Part shown: positions 16,327 through 24,833 of the stretch, piece after piece
How positions within the stretch are numbered: the first letter of the stretch is position 1
Layout of the letters: every line of letters starts with the position of its first letter
NCBI GenBank assembly: GCA_902564785.1
Contig: CACFCI010000006.1
Span: 1-42,310 of the forward strand
DNA from: an uncultured Pelagibacteraceae bacterium
GTDB lineage: Bacteria > Pseudomonadota > Alphaproteobacteria > Pelagibacterales > Pelagibacteraceae
Direction: 5' to 3'
Length of the DNA stretch: 42,310 bases
Notes under the pieces: model-generated
What the model saw: only the letters and a program-made list of their open reading frames with translations
Told to the model about the DNA's origin: nothing
Database searches by the model: none
Made by a program: the position numbers and the translations under genes

Positions 16327-17238
16327 TTAATCTAAAGCTACTACCGCAGCTGCAATTGAAGCCAAACGTGCTTGAGCCTCATCAGATCTACTAGTTATTA
16401 CGACTGGCACTTTTCCACCTACTACTAATCCTGCTGCACATGCGCCATTAAAATATATAAGCATTTTAACCAAAGCATTTCCTGCCTCAACACTAGGTAC
16501 TAATAATACATCTGCTTCACCAGCAACTACATTTTTAATACCCTTTATTCCAGCAGATTTTTTTGAAATACTATTATCGAAAGCTAAAGGTCCAAAAACA
16601 TCTGCATTTAAATTTTCTTTTATCGCCAATTTTGTAATTTCTGCAGCTTCAATTGAACTTGGTACACTTTCTAAAACTTCCTCTGTTGCTGATAAAACAG
16701 ATATTTTTGGTCTTTCTATTCCTATTCTGTGGGAAAAATTTATTACATTTTTCAAGATATGCATTTTAGTTTTTACATTGGGCAATACATTTAATGCTCC
16801 ATCAGTGATTATTAGAGGTTTATCATCTTTGCCAATACTCATATGCCAAATATGACTTAGTCTTGTTTTGCCCAACAAATTATATTCACGTTTTAAAACC
16901 TCTTTCATAAGAACATCTGTATGAATGTGTCCTTTGACAATTATTTTAACCTTTTCTTCACTTGCAAGTTTAGCAGCAATTTTAGCGGTATCGTTCTCTA
17001 CAGGTTCATGAATAAGTTCATATTTAGATATATCCCAGCCGATATCTTCAGCACATTTTTGTATTTCAACTTCATGACCAATAAAAATAGGTTCAATTAG
17101 ATTTTCATTTACTGCATCTTGAATGGATAACATTGGTAAAGGTTTTCCTGCATTTACAACAGCAACTTTAACACCTTTTTTTTTATGAGCTAAATCCAGA
17201 AGGTTATTTGGGCATATAATTTCTTTACTTGATAGCAT
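16327..17238 (-). CDS. Phosphate acetyltransferase (phosphotransacetylase) family protein
   Basis: A 303-residue protein of the phosphate acetyl/butyryl transferase family, which interconverts acyl phosphate and acyl-CoA. Visible elements are an N-terminal VAVVNAGKPLPMLSIQDAVNENLIEPIFIGH, the central GKTRLSHIWHMS...PLIITDGALNVLPN, and the C-terminal GEADVLLVPSVEAGNALVKMLIYFNGACAAGLVVGGKVPVVITSRSD. The length is typical of single-domain Pta/Ptb enzymes. In taurine, isethionate and sulfoacetaldehyde catabolism such an enzyme takes acetyl phosphate from Xsc to acetyl-CoA; Xsc itself is not in the window. It starts 5 bases after the ABC ATPase gene, so coupling to the importer's substrate is likely (inference). 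Confidence 0.82.
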   Translation of the reverse strand: MLSSKEIICPNNLLDLAHKKKGVKVAVVNAGKPLPMLSIQDAVNENLIEPIFIGHEVEIQKCAEDIGWDISKYELIHEPVENDTAKIAAKLASEEKVKIIVKGHIHTDVLMKEVLKREYNLLGKTRLSHIWHMSIGKDDKPLIITDGALNVLPNVKTKMHILKNVINFSHRIGIERPKISVLSATEEVLESVPSSIEAAEITKLAIKENLNADVFGPLAFDNSISKKSAGIKGIKNVVAGEADVLLVPSVEAGNALVKMLIYFNGACAAGLVVGGKVPVVITSRSDEAQARLASIAAAVVALD

Positions 17239-17243
17239 AATAT

Positions 17244-18299
17244 TTAATCGTTTAGAATTTTTACTTCTTGGTCATTTATACTTAAAAAGACTTCTTCTCC
17301 AACTTTAAATATGTCATTTGTTTCTCCAGAAATTACAAACAGTTTCCCAGCATTTGAATTTAATATATATTGATAGCTACTTCCCACAAATGAAGCATTA
17401 TTTACAGTTGCATGAATAGAATTTTCTTTTTTATCTTTATTAATTGAAATTTTTTCAGGTCTAAGCGCTACAGAAACAGTTTTTTCAAAATCTTTATCAC
17501 TTTGCGCTTTAACATTCATTTCAGCTATTTTTAAATCATAAGAGTTAGATTGTTTATTTAAGATTTCAGCTTTTACTACATTTGCATCACCTATAAAATT
17601 AGCTACAAATTTATTTTGTGGAAAATTATAAAGATCTTTTGGACTACCTTCTTGAGCGATGACTGCATTATTCATCACAATAACTTTATCAGAAATAGCT
17701 AACGCTTCTTCTTGGTCATGCGTTACATAAATAGTAGTAACTCCTAATTTTTGTTGAATTTCTCTAATATCTTCTCTTACTTGTCTTCTTAATTTTGCAT
17801 CTAAGTTAGAAAGAGGTTCATCGAAAAGCAGTACTTTTGGTTCCAACACAATTGCTCTTGCAACCGCGACCCTTTGCTGCTGTCCACCAGATAGTTCTGA
17901 TGGCATCCTGTTTTCATACCCCTCTAAATTTACCAATTTTAGAGTTTCTAAAGATTTTTGAATATATTCTTCCTTATTTATATTTACCATTTTTAAGCCA
18001 TACGAAACATTTTCAATTACACTCATGTGTGGAAACAAAGCATAAGATTGAAATACCATTGATACATCTCTGTCAGTTGCAGGTAATAATGTTACGTCTT
18101 CATCATCTACTAATATTTTTCCACTTGTAGCTCTTTCTAGACCTGCAATAATTCTTAGTGAAGTAGTTTTTCCACAACCAGATGGACCAAGTAAAGTAGT
18201 TAAAGTTCCAGCTTCAAATTTACAGTTAACATTATCTACCGCTGTAGTTTGATTAAATTTTTTTGTTATATTTTCAAACTTTACTTCTGCTTTTTTCAT
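17244..18299 (-). CDS. ABC transporter ATP-binding protein (FbpC/PotA/PhnT-like)
   Basis: A 351-residue ATPase: Walker A LGPSGCGKTT (about 37-46), VFQSYALFPHM, signature LSGGQQQRVA (about 136-145), Walker B VLLFDEPLSN, D-loop LDAKLRR and H-loop YVTHDQEEA. A C-terminal TOBE-like domain contains ALRPEKISI. This class drives importers of Fe3+, polyamines and 2-aminoethylphosphonate. It is encoded between the fused permease (one-base overlap at 18299) and the phosphotransacetylase gene (5-base gap), so it is the central gene of the five-gene operon. Confidence 0.9.
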   Translation of the reverse strand: MKKAEVKFENITKKFNQTTAVDNVNCKFEAGTLTTLLGPSGCGKTTSLRIIAGLERATSGKILVDDEDVTLLPATDRDVSMVFQSYALFPHMSVIENVSYGLKMVNINKEEYIQKSLETLKLVNLEGYENRMPSELSGGQQQRVAVARAIVLEPKVLLFDEPLSNLDAKLRRQVREDIREIQQKLGVTTIYVTHDQEEALAISDKVIVMNNAVIAQEGSPKDLYNFPQNKFVANFIGDANVVKAEILNKQSNSYDLKIAEMNVKAQSDKDFEKTVSVALRPEKISINKDKKENSIHATVNNASFVGSSYQYILNSNAGKLFVISGETNDIFKVGEEVFLSINDQEVKILND

Positions 18300-20497
18300 T
18301 ATCCTAAATTTCCTTGTAAAATTCCAGCTGCCTGATCTCTTCTTCCTAATTTACGTTTTCCTATTATTAATTGCATTAAAGTAATTGTAATCAGCATAAC
18401 TACAATTAATGCAGATGAATACACTATTGCAAGGCCATAGTCATTATTTTCTAATCGTCCCAGTATGTATGAAACAGCTAAGTCATAATTTGCACTTACC
18501 AAGAAGATAACTGCACTAATTGCTGTCATGGCTCTTACAAAACTAAAAACTAAAGATGCTGTAATGGCAGGCTTAAGTAAAGGAAGAATTATATTCCTAA
18601 ATGTTTGGGCACTAGAAGCGTTTAAAGTTGATGAAGCTTCATCTAAGTGTGGATCAAGCTGGTTCATAGCAGCTATTCCTGCTCTAACTCCAACAGGCAT
18701 ATTTCTAAATACAAATGCGATCACTAAGATTATTCCAGTTCCTGTTATTTCAAGAGGAGGAACATTAAAAGCAAAAACGTAACTTACACCGATAACACTA
18801 CCAGGTATTGCAAAGCTCAACATCGTACCAAATTCAAAAGCATTTTTTCCTTTGAATTTGTGTCTTGTTAGAAGATATGCAGTTAAAATTCCTATTGCAG
18901 CAGTCGGTAAAGAGGAAATTAAAGCGATCGTAAATGTAGTATTAAAGGAGTTCCAAGCAGTTCCTGTCCATAAGAAACCTCTCTCTTTTACCCAATCAAC
19001 ACTAAAAGCTTCAATATAATGTCTTAACGTAAAGCTATGATCAACACCCCACATTTCTACAAATCCACCGAACATGATCATTACATAAATTATAAATGTC
19101 AATAAAGCCCACGGAAGCACGGTTGAATAAATTACCCATTTTGTTTTATTTGGAAGTTCTGGATGAACACCACTATCTCCTTTACCTGAAATTGAAATAT
19201 AGGATTTTTTTCCTAACCATTGGTTTTGTAAATAAAATACTACTAGAACAACAGATAATAAAATCATAGCTAATATTGCTGCTTTAGTTTCATCGTACTG
19301 TGCGCCAACAATTGCAAAAAATATTTCAGTAGATAATACATCGTATTCTGCTCCTAGAACTAAAGGGTTACCAAAGTCTGCTAAACTTTCTATAAAACCA
19401 AGTAGAAACGCATTTGCTATACCTGGTCTCATTAATGGTAAAGTAACAGTTTTAAAAACTTGCCATTTAGAAGCTCTCAATGTTTGTGAAGCCTCTTCCA
19501 TAGAAGGACTAACACTTTCAACAACTCCAATTAAAACTAAAAATGCAATAGGGGTGAAAGCAAGTGTTTGGGCAAACCATATTCCAGGTAAACCATAAAT
19601 CCATCTAGAAGGTTCGATATCAAACGCCCACTCAAGAAAGGTACTTACTACACCAGTTCTTCCAAATAAAATAATTATTGCCAGACCAATTACAAATGGT
19701 GGAGTGATTATTGGTAATACAGATAATACTCTAATTGTTTTTTTAAATCTGAAACTAGTTCTTGCAACTAATAGAGCAAAAGCTAACCCCAAAATTGTTG
19801 ATGAAAATGCAGTGAGTGTACCCATAGTAACGGTATTCCAAAAAACACCACAAGCATAATCACTATAAAGGCAATCCAGCCCCCAAATTCCTTTATTAAA
19901 TATTTTGTCTGAAAAATTACTTATTTCATATCCACCTTCAGTACCTTTAAAAGCAACTGCAAACATTCTGAAAATTGGAAAAAATACAAAAGTTGAAACT
20001 AAAATTATAATACTACCTATACTTCCAACTATAAAATTATCCCCATTCAACCACCCACGTGCTGAAAGACCATGAGTGATATAAAATACAAATGTACAAC
20101 AAGTTAAAACTGCACCTGAACCAACACCAAATTGATTTTCTACATCACCAAAAATAGATTGTAAAATTTCAAAATTCCATCCTCTTATACCAATAGAAAA
20201 TCCCTGAAGAAAAAAGTAAAAAAAACCAATTAACCCTGAGTATAAGAAAATTTTAGAATATATCGGATTGTTCTGATTTAATTTAAATGTTGCTAAAGGA
20301 AAAATTAGAGGAAGTAATATTGGTAAAAGCCAATATTTTTTATTTATAAATACTTGAGGTAATACAGAACCATAATCCTCTAAAGAATATTCTAGTATCC
20401 AGTTTATTGAGAAAAACCCGTCACCTGTTACATACCATGGAAAGACTAGGAAGCCCAATCCTCCTATGAGCATCCAACAGATAACGAGTCCTCTCAT
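18299..20497 (-). CDS. ABC transporter permease, fused two-domain (FbpB/PhnU-V-like)
   Basis: A 732-residue permease containing two homologous transport domains in one chain. Two EAA loops are visible: MEEASQTLRASKWQVFKTVTLPL (about residue 334) and LDEASSTLNASSAQTFRNIILPL (about 629). Such fusion is standard for FbpB-type permeases, which are usually about 500-560 residues. Here about 170 extra N-terminal residues add roughly four to five helices before the first domain. A Lys/Gly-rich linker (about 440-470) joins the halves. It lies 12 bases after the binding-protein gene, without a terminator hairpin. Confidence 0.9.
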   Translation of the reverse strand: MRGLVICWMLIGGLGFLVFPWYVTGDGFFSINWILEYSLEDYGSVLPQVFINKKYWLLPILLPLIFPLATFKLNQNNPIYSKIFLYSGLIGFFYFFLQGFSIGIRGWNFEILQSIFGDVENQFGVGSGAVLTCCTFVFYITHGLSARGWLNGDNFIVGSIGSIIILVSTFVFFPIFRMFAVAFKGTEGGYEISNFSDKIFNKGIWGLDCLYSDYACGVFWNTVTMGTLTAFSSTILGLAFALLVARTSFRFKKTIRVLSVLPIITPPFVIGLAIIILFGRTGVVSTFLEWAFDIEPSRWIYGLPGIWFAQTLAFTPIAFLVLIGVVESVSPSMEEASQTLRASKWQVFKTVTLPLMRPGIANAFLLGFIESLADFGNPLVLGAEYDVLSTEIFFAIVGAQYDETKAAILAMILLSVVLVVFYLQNQWLGKKSYISISGKGDSGVHPELPNKTKWVIYSTVLPWALLTFIIYVMIMFGGFVEMWGVDHSFTLRHYIEAFSVDWVKERGFLWTGTAWNSFNTTFTIALISSLPTAAIGILTAYLLTRHKFKGKNAFEFGTMLSFAIPGSVIGVSYVFAFNVPPLEITGTGIILVIAFVFRNMPVGVRAGIAAMNQLDPHLDEASSTLNASSAQTFRNIILPLLKPAITASLVFSFVRAMTAISAVIFLVSANYDLAVSYILGRLENNDYGLAIVYSSALIVVMLITITLMQLIIGKRKLGRRDQAAGILQGNLG

Positions 20498-20509
20498 TAA
20501 TTCCTAAAA

Positions 20510-21547
20510 TTATCTAGGAATTACAGATACATCGTTATCCCACTTGGATAACAGGCTTGCTCTAGTACTTTTATCTCCATAAACTTTAAAATTGTAATCA
20601 ATTAAGTTAATTGTAGATAAATCTGGAGCATCAGGATCAGCTTTTGCTTTAGTATTTGATGGTACTTGCAAAGATTTTCCTGAAGTGAAAACCATAGTTT
20701 GTATTGCAGGACTTAATGCCCAATCATAAAACTTCTTAGCTTCCTTCATATTTCTTGCACCAGCAATAATACTCATTGATCCAACTTCATAACCAGTTCC
20801 TTCAGCTGGAGATACTGTTACAACAGGTAAACCTTTTTTAGTTTGTTTAACACCATCGTGTTGGAAACAAATACCAATTAAGTTTTCACCTCTTCCAGTC
20901 GCTTTAATTGGAGCAGAACCAGATTTTGTGTAAGTATTTATATTTGCATGAAGTTTTTTCATGTAATCCCAACCTTTATCTTCTCCAAAAATTTGAAGAA
21001 TTGTAGCTAAAGTTGTGTAAGCAGTTCCAGATGAATTAGGATTTGCTACTTGGATTTCACCTTTATAAATAGGTTTTGTTAAGTCCATCCATGATTTTGG
21101 AGCTGGAAGACCTTTTTTAGCTAAAAGATCTTTATTGTATCCAAAACCTAATGCACCAACATAAATCCCTACAGATTTATAGTCAGCATTTTTTGCTTGG
21201 TTTTGTGCTGCAGGTAATAAATCATCAAAATGTTTTGATTTATATTTTTCTGTTAAATTTTCCTGAGCAGCTGTTAAGTGTGGATCACCAGTTCCTCCAA
21301 ACCAAACGTCTCCTTTTGGATTAGACCCTTCTGCTTTAATTTTCGCAAAAGTTTCACCACTACTTGCTCTTGTCATTGCAACTTTTGTGCCTGTTTCTTT
21401 TTCATACGCTTGTTCAAGCATTTCACAAACATCAATTTCTACACTGCAATATAAAGTTAATTTTGCTGCAGAAGCTTTGTTTGTAAGACCAAACAATGTT
21501 ATTGAAAAAAGAAGGACAATAGATGCTATCTTTATTAGATTTTTCAT
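20510..21547 (-). CDS. ABC transporter substrate-binding protein (Fe3+/aminoethylphosphonate type; iron ligands absent)
   Basis: A 345-residue periplasmic binding protein with a signal peptide (cut after LTNKASA, about residue 28). The mature start KLTLYCSVEIDVCEMLEQAYEKETGTKV and GDVWFGGTGDPHLTAAQEN are typical of the AfuA/FbpA cluster. In FbpA-type iron binders a Tyr-Tyr pair (in a NNYYW-like context) binds Fe3+; the aligned stretch here is LIGICFQHDGV, with no tyrosine pair. An organic anion ligand such as a phosphonate or sulfonate is therefore likelier than iron. Two nearby cysteines (about 35 and 41) may be disulfide-bonded. It is the first gene of the minus-strand operon and has Shine-Dalgarno AGAGAGAGGAAA. 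Confidence 0.85.
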   Translation of the reverse strand: MKNLIKIASIVLLFSITLFGLTNKASAAKLTLYCSVEIDVCEMLEQAYEKETGTKVAMTRASSGETFAKIKAEGSNPKGDVWFGGTGDPHLTAAQENLTEKYKSKHFDDLLPAAQNQAKNADYKSVGIYVGALGFGYNKDLLAKKGLPAPKSWMDLTKPIYKGEIQVANPNSSGTAYTTLATILQIFGEDKGWDYMKKLHANINTYTKSGSAPIKATGRGENLIGICFQHDGVKQTKKGLPVVTVSPAEGTGYEVGSMSIIAGARNMKEAKKFYDWALSPAIQTMVFTSGKSLQVPSNTKAKADPDAPDLSTINLIDYNFKVYGDKSTRASLLSKWDNDVSVIPR

Positions 21548-21677
21548 TATTTCCTCTCTCTAAAGTTATATTGTTAATAAAGTTAATATGTTTTTTATTA
21601 AATTGTTACTGTTTTATTAAAAAATTCACTTCTAGGTTTAAAATTTATTTTATTTATCAAATAGATAAAAATTATTG

Positions 21678-21696
21678 TATAATTTTTCCTGAGAGG
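21678..21696 (+). promoter_or_regulatory. -10 box and Shine-Dalgarno fixing the TTG start of the BASS gene
   Basis: A consensus TATAAT (21678-21683) and a GAGAGG Shine-Dalgarno (21691-21696) lie immediately before the TTG at 21702, with a 5-base gap from ribosome site to start. The leader would be only about 12 bases. The -35 region is poor. The ribosome site decides for TTG, since no in-frame ATG lies nearby that would keep the first helix whole. Confidence 0.4.
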
Positions 21697-21701
21697 CGAC
21701 T

Positions 21702-22553
21702 TTGGAAATTGTAACTAAAATAGCGCCAATTATTTTGGCTTTTATAATGCTAGGTTTAGGTCTAGGATTAAAACTAGAAGATTTTGGCAGAGTATTAAAA
21801 ACACCAAAAGATTTTATTGTAGGCTTTATTTCCCAATTAATAATCCTTCCAATTGTAGCATACATATTAATTTTAATTTTTGAAGCACCGCCAGAAATAG
21901 CAATAGGGGTTATGATAATAGCTGCAGCTCCAGGTGGAGTTACATCTAATATTATGACAAAATTTGCTGATGGAGATGTTGCATTATCAATATCTTTAAC
22001 AGCTGTAATTAGTTTATTAAGTATAATTACAGTTCCTTTGATAATTTTTAAATCTGCAGATTTCCTTGGAATAACAGAAATGTCACAAAATATTTCAATG
22101 ACAGGTATAGCATTAAAAATGTTTTTAGTTGTAACAGTACCTGTAATTTTAGGAATGATTATCAGAAAAGTTGCTGAAAATTTTATAGCATCTAAAGTTG
22201 GAATATTTAACAAACTTAATATTGTTTTATTTGTAATTTTCTTCTTTGCAGCGTTTTACGAAGAAAGAGAAAATTTAATTAGCTTTATAACGCAAGCTGG
22301 TCGAATTACTTTAATATTAAACGTATCTATGATGATTATTGCATACTACATCGCAAAAGCTTTTACATCAGGAGTTAAACAAATGAGATGCATTGCCTTA
22401 GAATGTGGATTACAAAATGGTACTTTAGCTATATTCGTTTCTACACAAATATTTGGCACTGATATATTATATGCAATACCAACAGCCGCTTATGCACTAA
22501 TCATGTATATAACTGGATTTATATTTATTTTTATTTTAAGAAAGTCTAATTAA
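21702..22553 (+). CDS. BASS family (bile acid:sodium symporter-like) transporter
   Basis: A 283-residue membrane protein with eight to ten helices. Recognisable blocks are IMLGLGLGLKLEDFGRVLKTPKDFIVGFISQLIILP, APGGVTSNIMTKFADGDVALS (about 75-95, the sodium-site crossover) and RCIALECGLQNGTLAIFVS (about 229-247, the E.G.QN..LA motif). The family moves organic anions (bile acids, pantothenate, pyruvate, sulfonates) with Na+. It is divergent from the five-gene ABC/Pta/dehydrogenase operon and overlaps the convergent regulator by 4 bp, so a shared substrate class is possible but unproven. The start is TTG. Confidence 0.87.
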   Translation: MEIVTKIAPIILAFIMLGLGLGLKLEDFGRVLKTPKDFIVGFISQLIILPIVAYILILIFEAPPEIAIGVMIIAAAPGGVTSNIMTKFADGDVALSISLTAVISLLSIITVPLIIFKSADFLGITEMSQNISMTGIALKMFLVVTVPVILGMIIRKVAENFIASKVGIFNKLNIVLFVIFFFAAFYEERENLISFITQAGRITLILNVSMMIIAYYIAKAFTSGVKQMRCIALECGLQNGTLAIFVSTQIFGTDILYAIPTAAYALIMYITGFIFIFILRKSN

Positions 22554-23512
22554 GTATTGATTATTCTTATTTGATTAAAAACTTTATAAATAAAATGGCT
22601 TAAGCTAAGCATATTTTTATTCACCATTCCCTTAGTTGTTACAAAAGCACTATCTTTAGCGTTGTATGTAATTAATTTTTTATCATTTATATGAAGAAAT
22701 TTTTTATTAATTAAATATTTTAGTTTTCTAACAACTGTAGGTCTTGGAATACCAGTGATCTCAGAAATTGACATGGCATTAACTCCTCTTTTATCTGATC
22801 CCTGAATCTCTTTTCTATATGAATTTAAATTTGATTTTTTTGGAGTAAATTTTGGATTTTTAATTGTATTTATTAGCACAACCATGCCGATTGAAAAAAT
22901 TTCTAAATCTTTTAATTCTTCTCTCCATCTTTTGATAAAAATAAACCAAAATTTATTAAATTGATACATACAGTAAGAAAAATTTTCTTTTATTGCTAAT
23001 ATTATTTCTTTAAGAGAATAAATTTCAGTTACTAATTTTTCTTTTTTTAAAATTTTATTAAATTCATACAAGATATTTGCAACCTCATTAAGAGTTTCGA
23101 CCGCTTTAGCTGAGTAAAGGGTGTCTCGAACAACAAATATTTTCTTACCAATTCTTTTAATTACTCTTTGTTTTTCTAGTTCTAAAACTTTTCTTCTAAT
23201 ACTTTCTTTTGGAACACCTAGATCTTTTGAAATATCTGAAATATTAATTTTATCAATTTCGATTGATTTATCTCTATAAAATGTGTCGTAATCAATTTTT
23301 ATCCCATTTTGCCTGAAATAAATAAGGCCTTGATGTATCAGATATATAATGAGGACAAACTTATCTATGTCTTTATAATGATCATAGGCTCTTACAAACC
23401 AGTTGCTTGTTAAAGTAAAATAAGAGGGTGCTAGTGCGGCAAAATTATCTTGAATTACTTTATTGATTACCTTCTCATCAATATGTTCAGATATACTTGG
23501 TATGATGCTCAT
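22550..23512 (-). CDS. Transcriptional regulator with two winged helix-turn-helix domains
   Basis: About 320 residues from the ATG at 23512. An in-frame upstream ATG at 23557 would add a hydrophobic 15-residue stretch (MTLISLLFILGFFKN) unlike a regulator start. A helical N-terminal region (1-80) precedes a first HTH (ISDISKDLGVPKESIRRKVLELEKQRVIKRI). A helical middle segment follows, then a second HTH (MSISEITGIPRPTVVRKLKYLINKKFLHI) near the C-terminus. Both HTHs end with a basic wing, as in MarR/GntR-like winged helices. I do not recognise a named family. It may control the divergent ABC operon, the BASS gene or the small gene at 23627 (inference from position). Confidence 0.72.
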   Translation of the reverse strand: MSIIPSISEHIDEKVINKVIQDNFAALAPSYFTLTSNWFVRAYDHYKDIDKFVLIIYLIHQGLIYFRQNGIKIDYDTFYRDKSIEIDKINISDISKDLGVPKESIRRKVLELEKQRVIKRIGKKIFVVRDTLYSAKAVETLNEVANILYEFNKILKKEKLVTEIYSLKEIILAIKENFSYCMYQFNKFWFIFIKRWREELKDLEIFSIGMVVLINTIKNPKFTPKKSNLNSYRKEIQGSDKRGVNAMSISEITGIPRPTVVRKLKYLINKKFLHINDKKLITYNAKDSAFVTTKGMVNKNMLSLSHFIYKVFNQIRIINT

Positions 23513-23626
23513 ATTTTTAAAAAAACCCAATATGAACAAAAGTGAAATTAGTGTCAACCCATTTTGGACAACTCTAGTATGTAAAAAATTAACTAATAAT
23601 GATTAAATTTATTTTATAAAATAAAT

Positions 23627-23824
23627 ATGAGTACAGAAAGCTTAAATAGAACATCCGAGATTGTAGAGACCCCCTCTCAATATGTTGTTGCTCAAAAAAG
23701 AGTTAACGTGGATGTTCTAAAGCAAAGACTTCTAGTTGAAAAAAAGAAGGAAAAAGTTAAACGAACAATAATTTTATCATCTGTTATCGTTTCTTTGGGT
23801 GCTCTAACGATGTTAACTTATTAA
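23627..23824 (+). CDS. Small single-TM protein, tail-anchored type (paralogue of 35545-35754)
   Basis: A 65-residue protein with a hydrophilic N-terminal half, a basic stretch VLKQRLLVEKKKEKVKR and one hydrophobic helix (IILSSVIVSLGALTML) at the extreme C-terminus. The orientation would leave the N-terminus in the cytoplasm. The pattern NVDVLKQRLLVEKKK matches NVNILLNRVRLDKRR in the small protein at 35545-35754, followed in both by a single helix and a 2-3 residue tail. Function unknown. It is divergent from the regulator and overlaps the convergent dehydrogenase by 12 bp. Confidence 0.65.
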   Translation: MSTESLNRTSEIVETPSQYVVAQKRVNVDVLKQRLLVEKKKEKVKRTIILSSVIVSLGALTMLTY

Positions 23825-24817
23825 GTTTTCCAAATCTTTCTTAATTATATCCGGTATAGAAATTTCTTTTTTTGAGTTATTTTTATACCGGTTGAATTTA
23901 TTTTGCCCTGGGTACATTATTTCCTTAACACCTTTTATCTTAGGAAGTTTTTTTATTGTTTTAATATTATCTTTAATTCGTTGATTATAATTTTTTTGAA
24001 ATAAATTTGCTTTAAAAGTTATAAATAAATGTCCAATATTTTGTGGACCTGAAAAATCATCAAATGGATCCTTAACTCTTCCCGCGTGATTTCCTCCAGT
24101 CAAAACTCCACTTAAAATATCTACCATCCAAGCAAGTCCTGAACCTCTAAAACCTGCAATTGGTAATTGAACACCCGATAAAGCTTTTTTTGCATCAGTA
24201 GTTGGTTTGCCAAATTTATCTAAAGCAACCCCTGCAGGAATTGATTGATTGTTTCTTGCTGCAACTCTAATTTTTCCTCTATTAATCATTGAAATTGATG
24301 TATCTAAAATAAATGGAATTTTTGAACCTGTAGGGGATCCAAAACAAATTGGATTTGTTCCAAACAATGTTTTTAATGCACCATGCGGAGCAACTGCTGG
24401 TGGAGCATTTGTATAAATCATTGTAATTAAATTTTTCTTTACTGCTTGTTCCGCGTAATAGCCTGATAAACCATAGTGACCACTATTTTTAACTGCTACC
24501 ATTCCTATTCCAGTTTTTTGGGCATGTTTAATTGCAGTTTTAATTCCTAAATCAGCTGCAACAAAACCAATACTGTTATTTGCATCAATGTGAGAAATTG
24601 AAGTAGAAATTTTTTTAATTTTAATTTTTGGTTTTGGATTAATTACTTTTTTAGAAATTCGATCACAGTACATCTTAAGTCTTGATAAACCATGTCCATA
24701 TGCACCAACTAATTCTGCATTAATTAATGCATTAGTAGAAATTAAAGCATGATCTTTACTTAGACCAAATTTTTGGAATATTTTGATGACTTGTTTTTTT
24801 AAAACTGGGGTCTTCAT
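23813..24817 (-). CDS. Malate/L-lactate/sulfolactate dehydrogenase (Ldh2) family oxidoreductase
   Basis: A 334-residue NAD(P)-dependent enzyme of the Ldh2/MDH2 family, which is unrelated in fold to classical lactate dehydrogenase. Visible motifs are GAYGHGLSRL (about 44-53), VKNSGHYGLSGYYAEQA (candidate catalytic His), LFGTNPICFGSPT, ILDTSIS and the C-terminal FRGSGLAWMVDILSGVLTGG. Members reduce or oxidise malate, sulfolactate (ComC), ureidoglycolate, diketogulonate and cyclic imino acids. A sulfolactate role would fit the neighbouring HpsN-like enzyme and taurine transporter but is inference. It follows the tauC-like gene by 16 bases, so it may be the last gene of that operon. Confidence 0.82.
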   Translation of the reverse strand: MKTPVLKKQVIKIFQKFGLSKDHALISTNALINAELVGAYGHGLSRLKMYCDRISKKVINPKPKIKIKKISTSISHIDANNSIGFVAADLGIKTAIKHAQKTGIGMVAVKNSGHYGLSGYYAEQAVKKNLITMIYTNAPPAVAPHGALKTLFGTNPICFGSPTGSKIPFILDTSISMINRGKIRVAARNNQSIPAGVALDKFGKPTTDAKKALSGVQLPIAGFRGSGLAWMVDILSGVLTGGNHAGRVKDPFDDFSGPQNIGHLFITFKANLFQKNYNQRIKDNIKTIKKLPKIKGVKEIMYPGQNKFNRYKNNSKKEISIPDIIKKDLENLIS

Positions 24818-24833
24818 TTCATCCCCTTAACAT

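Noticed and set aside
21650..22213. 187-residue open frame on the minus strand opposite the BASS gene
   Set aside because: It is the antisense of a well-supported membrane protein, has low-complexity Ile/Thr/Pro composition and no recognisable domain.
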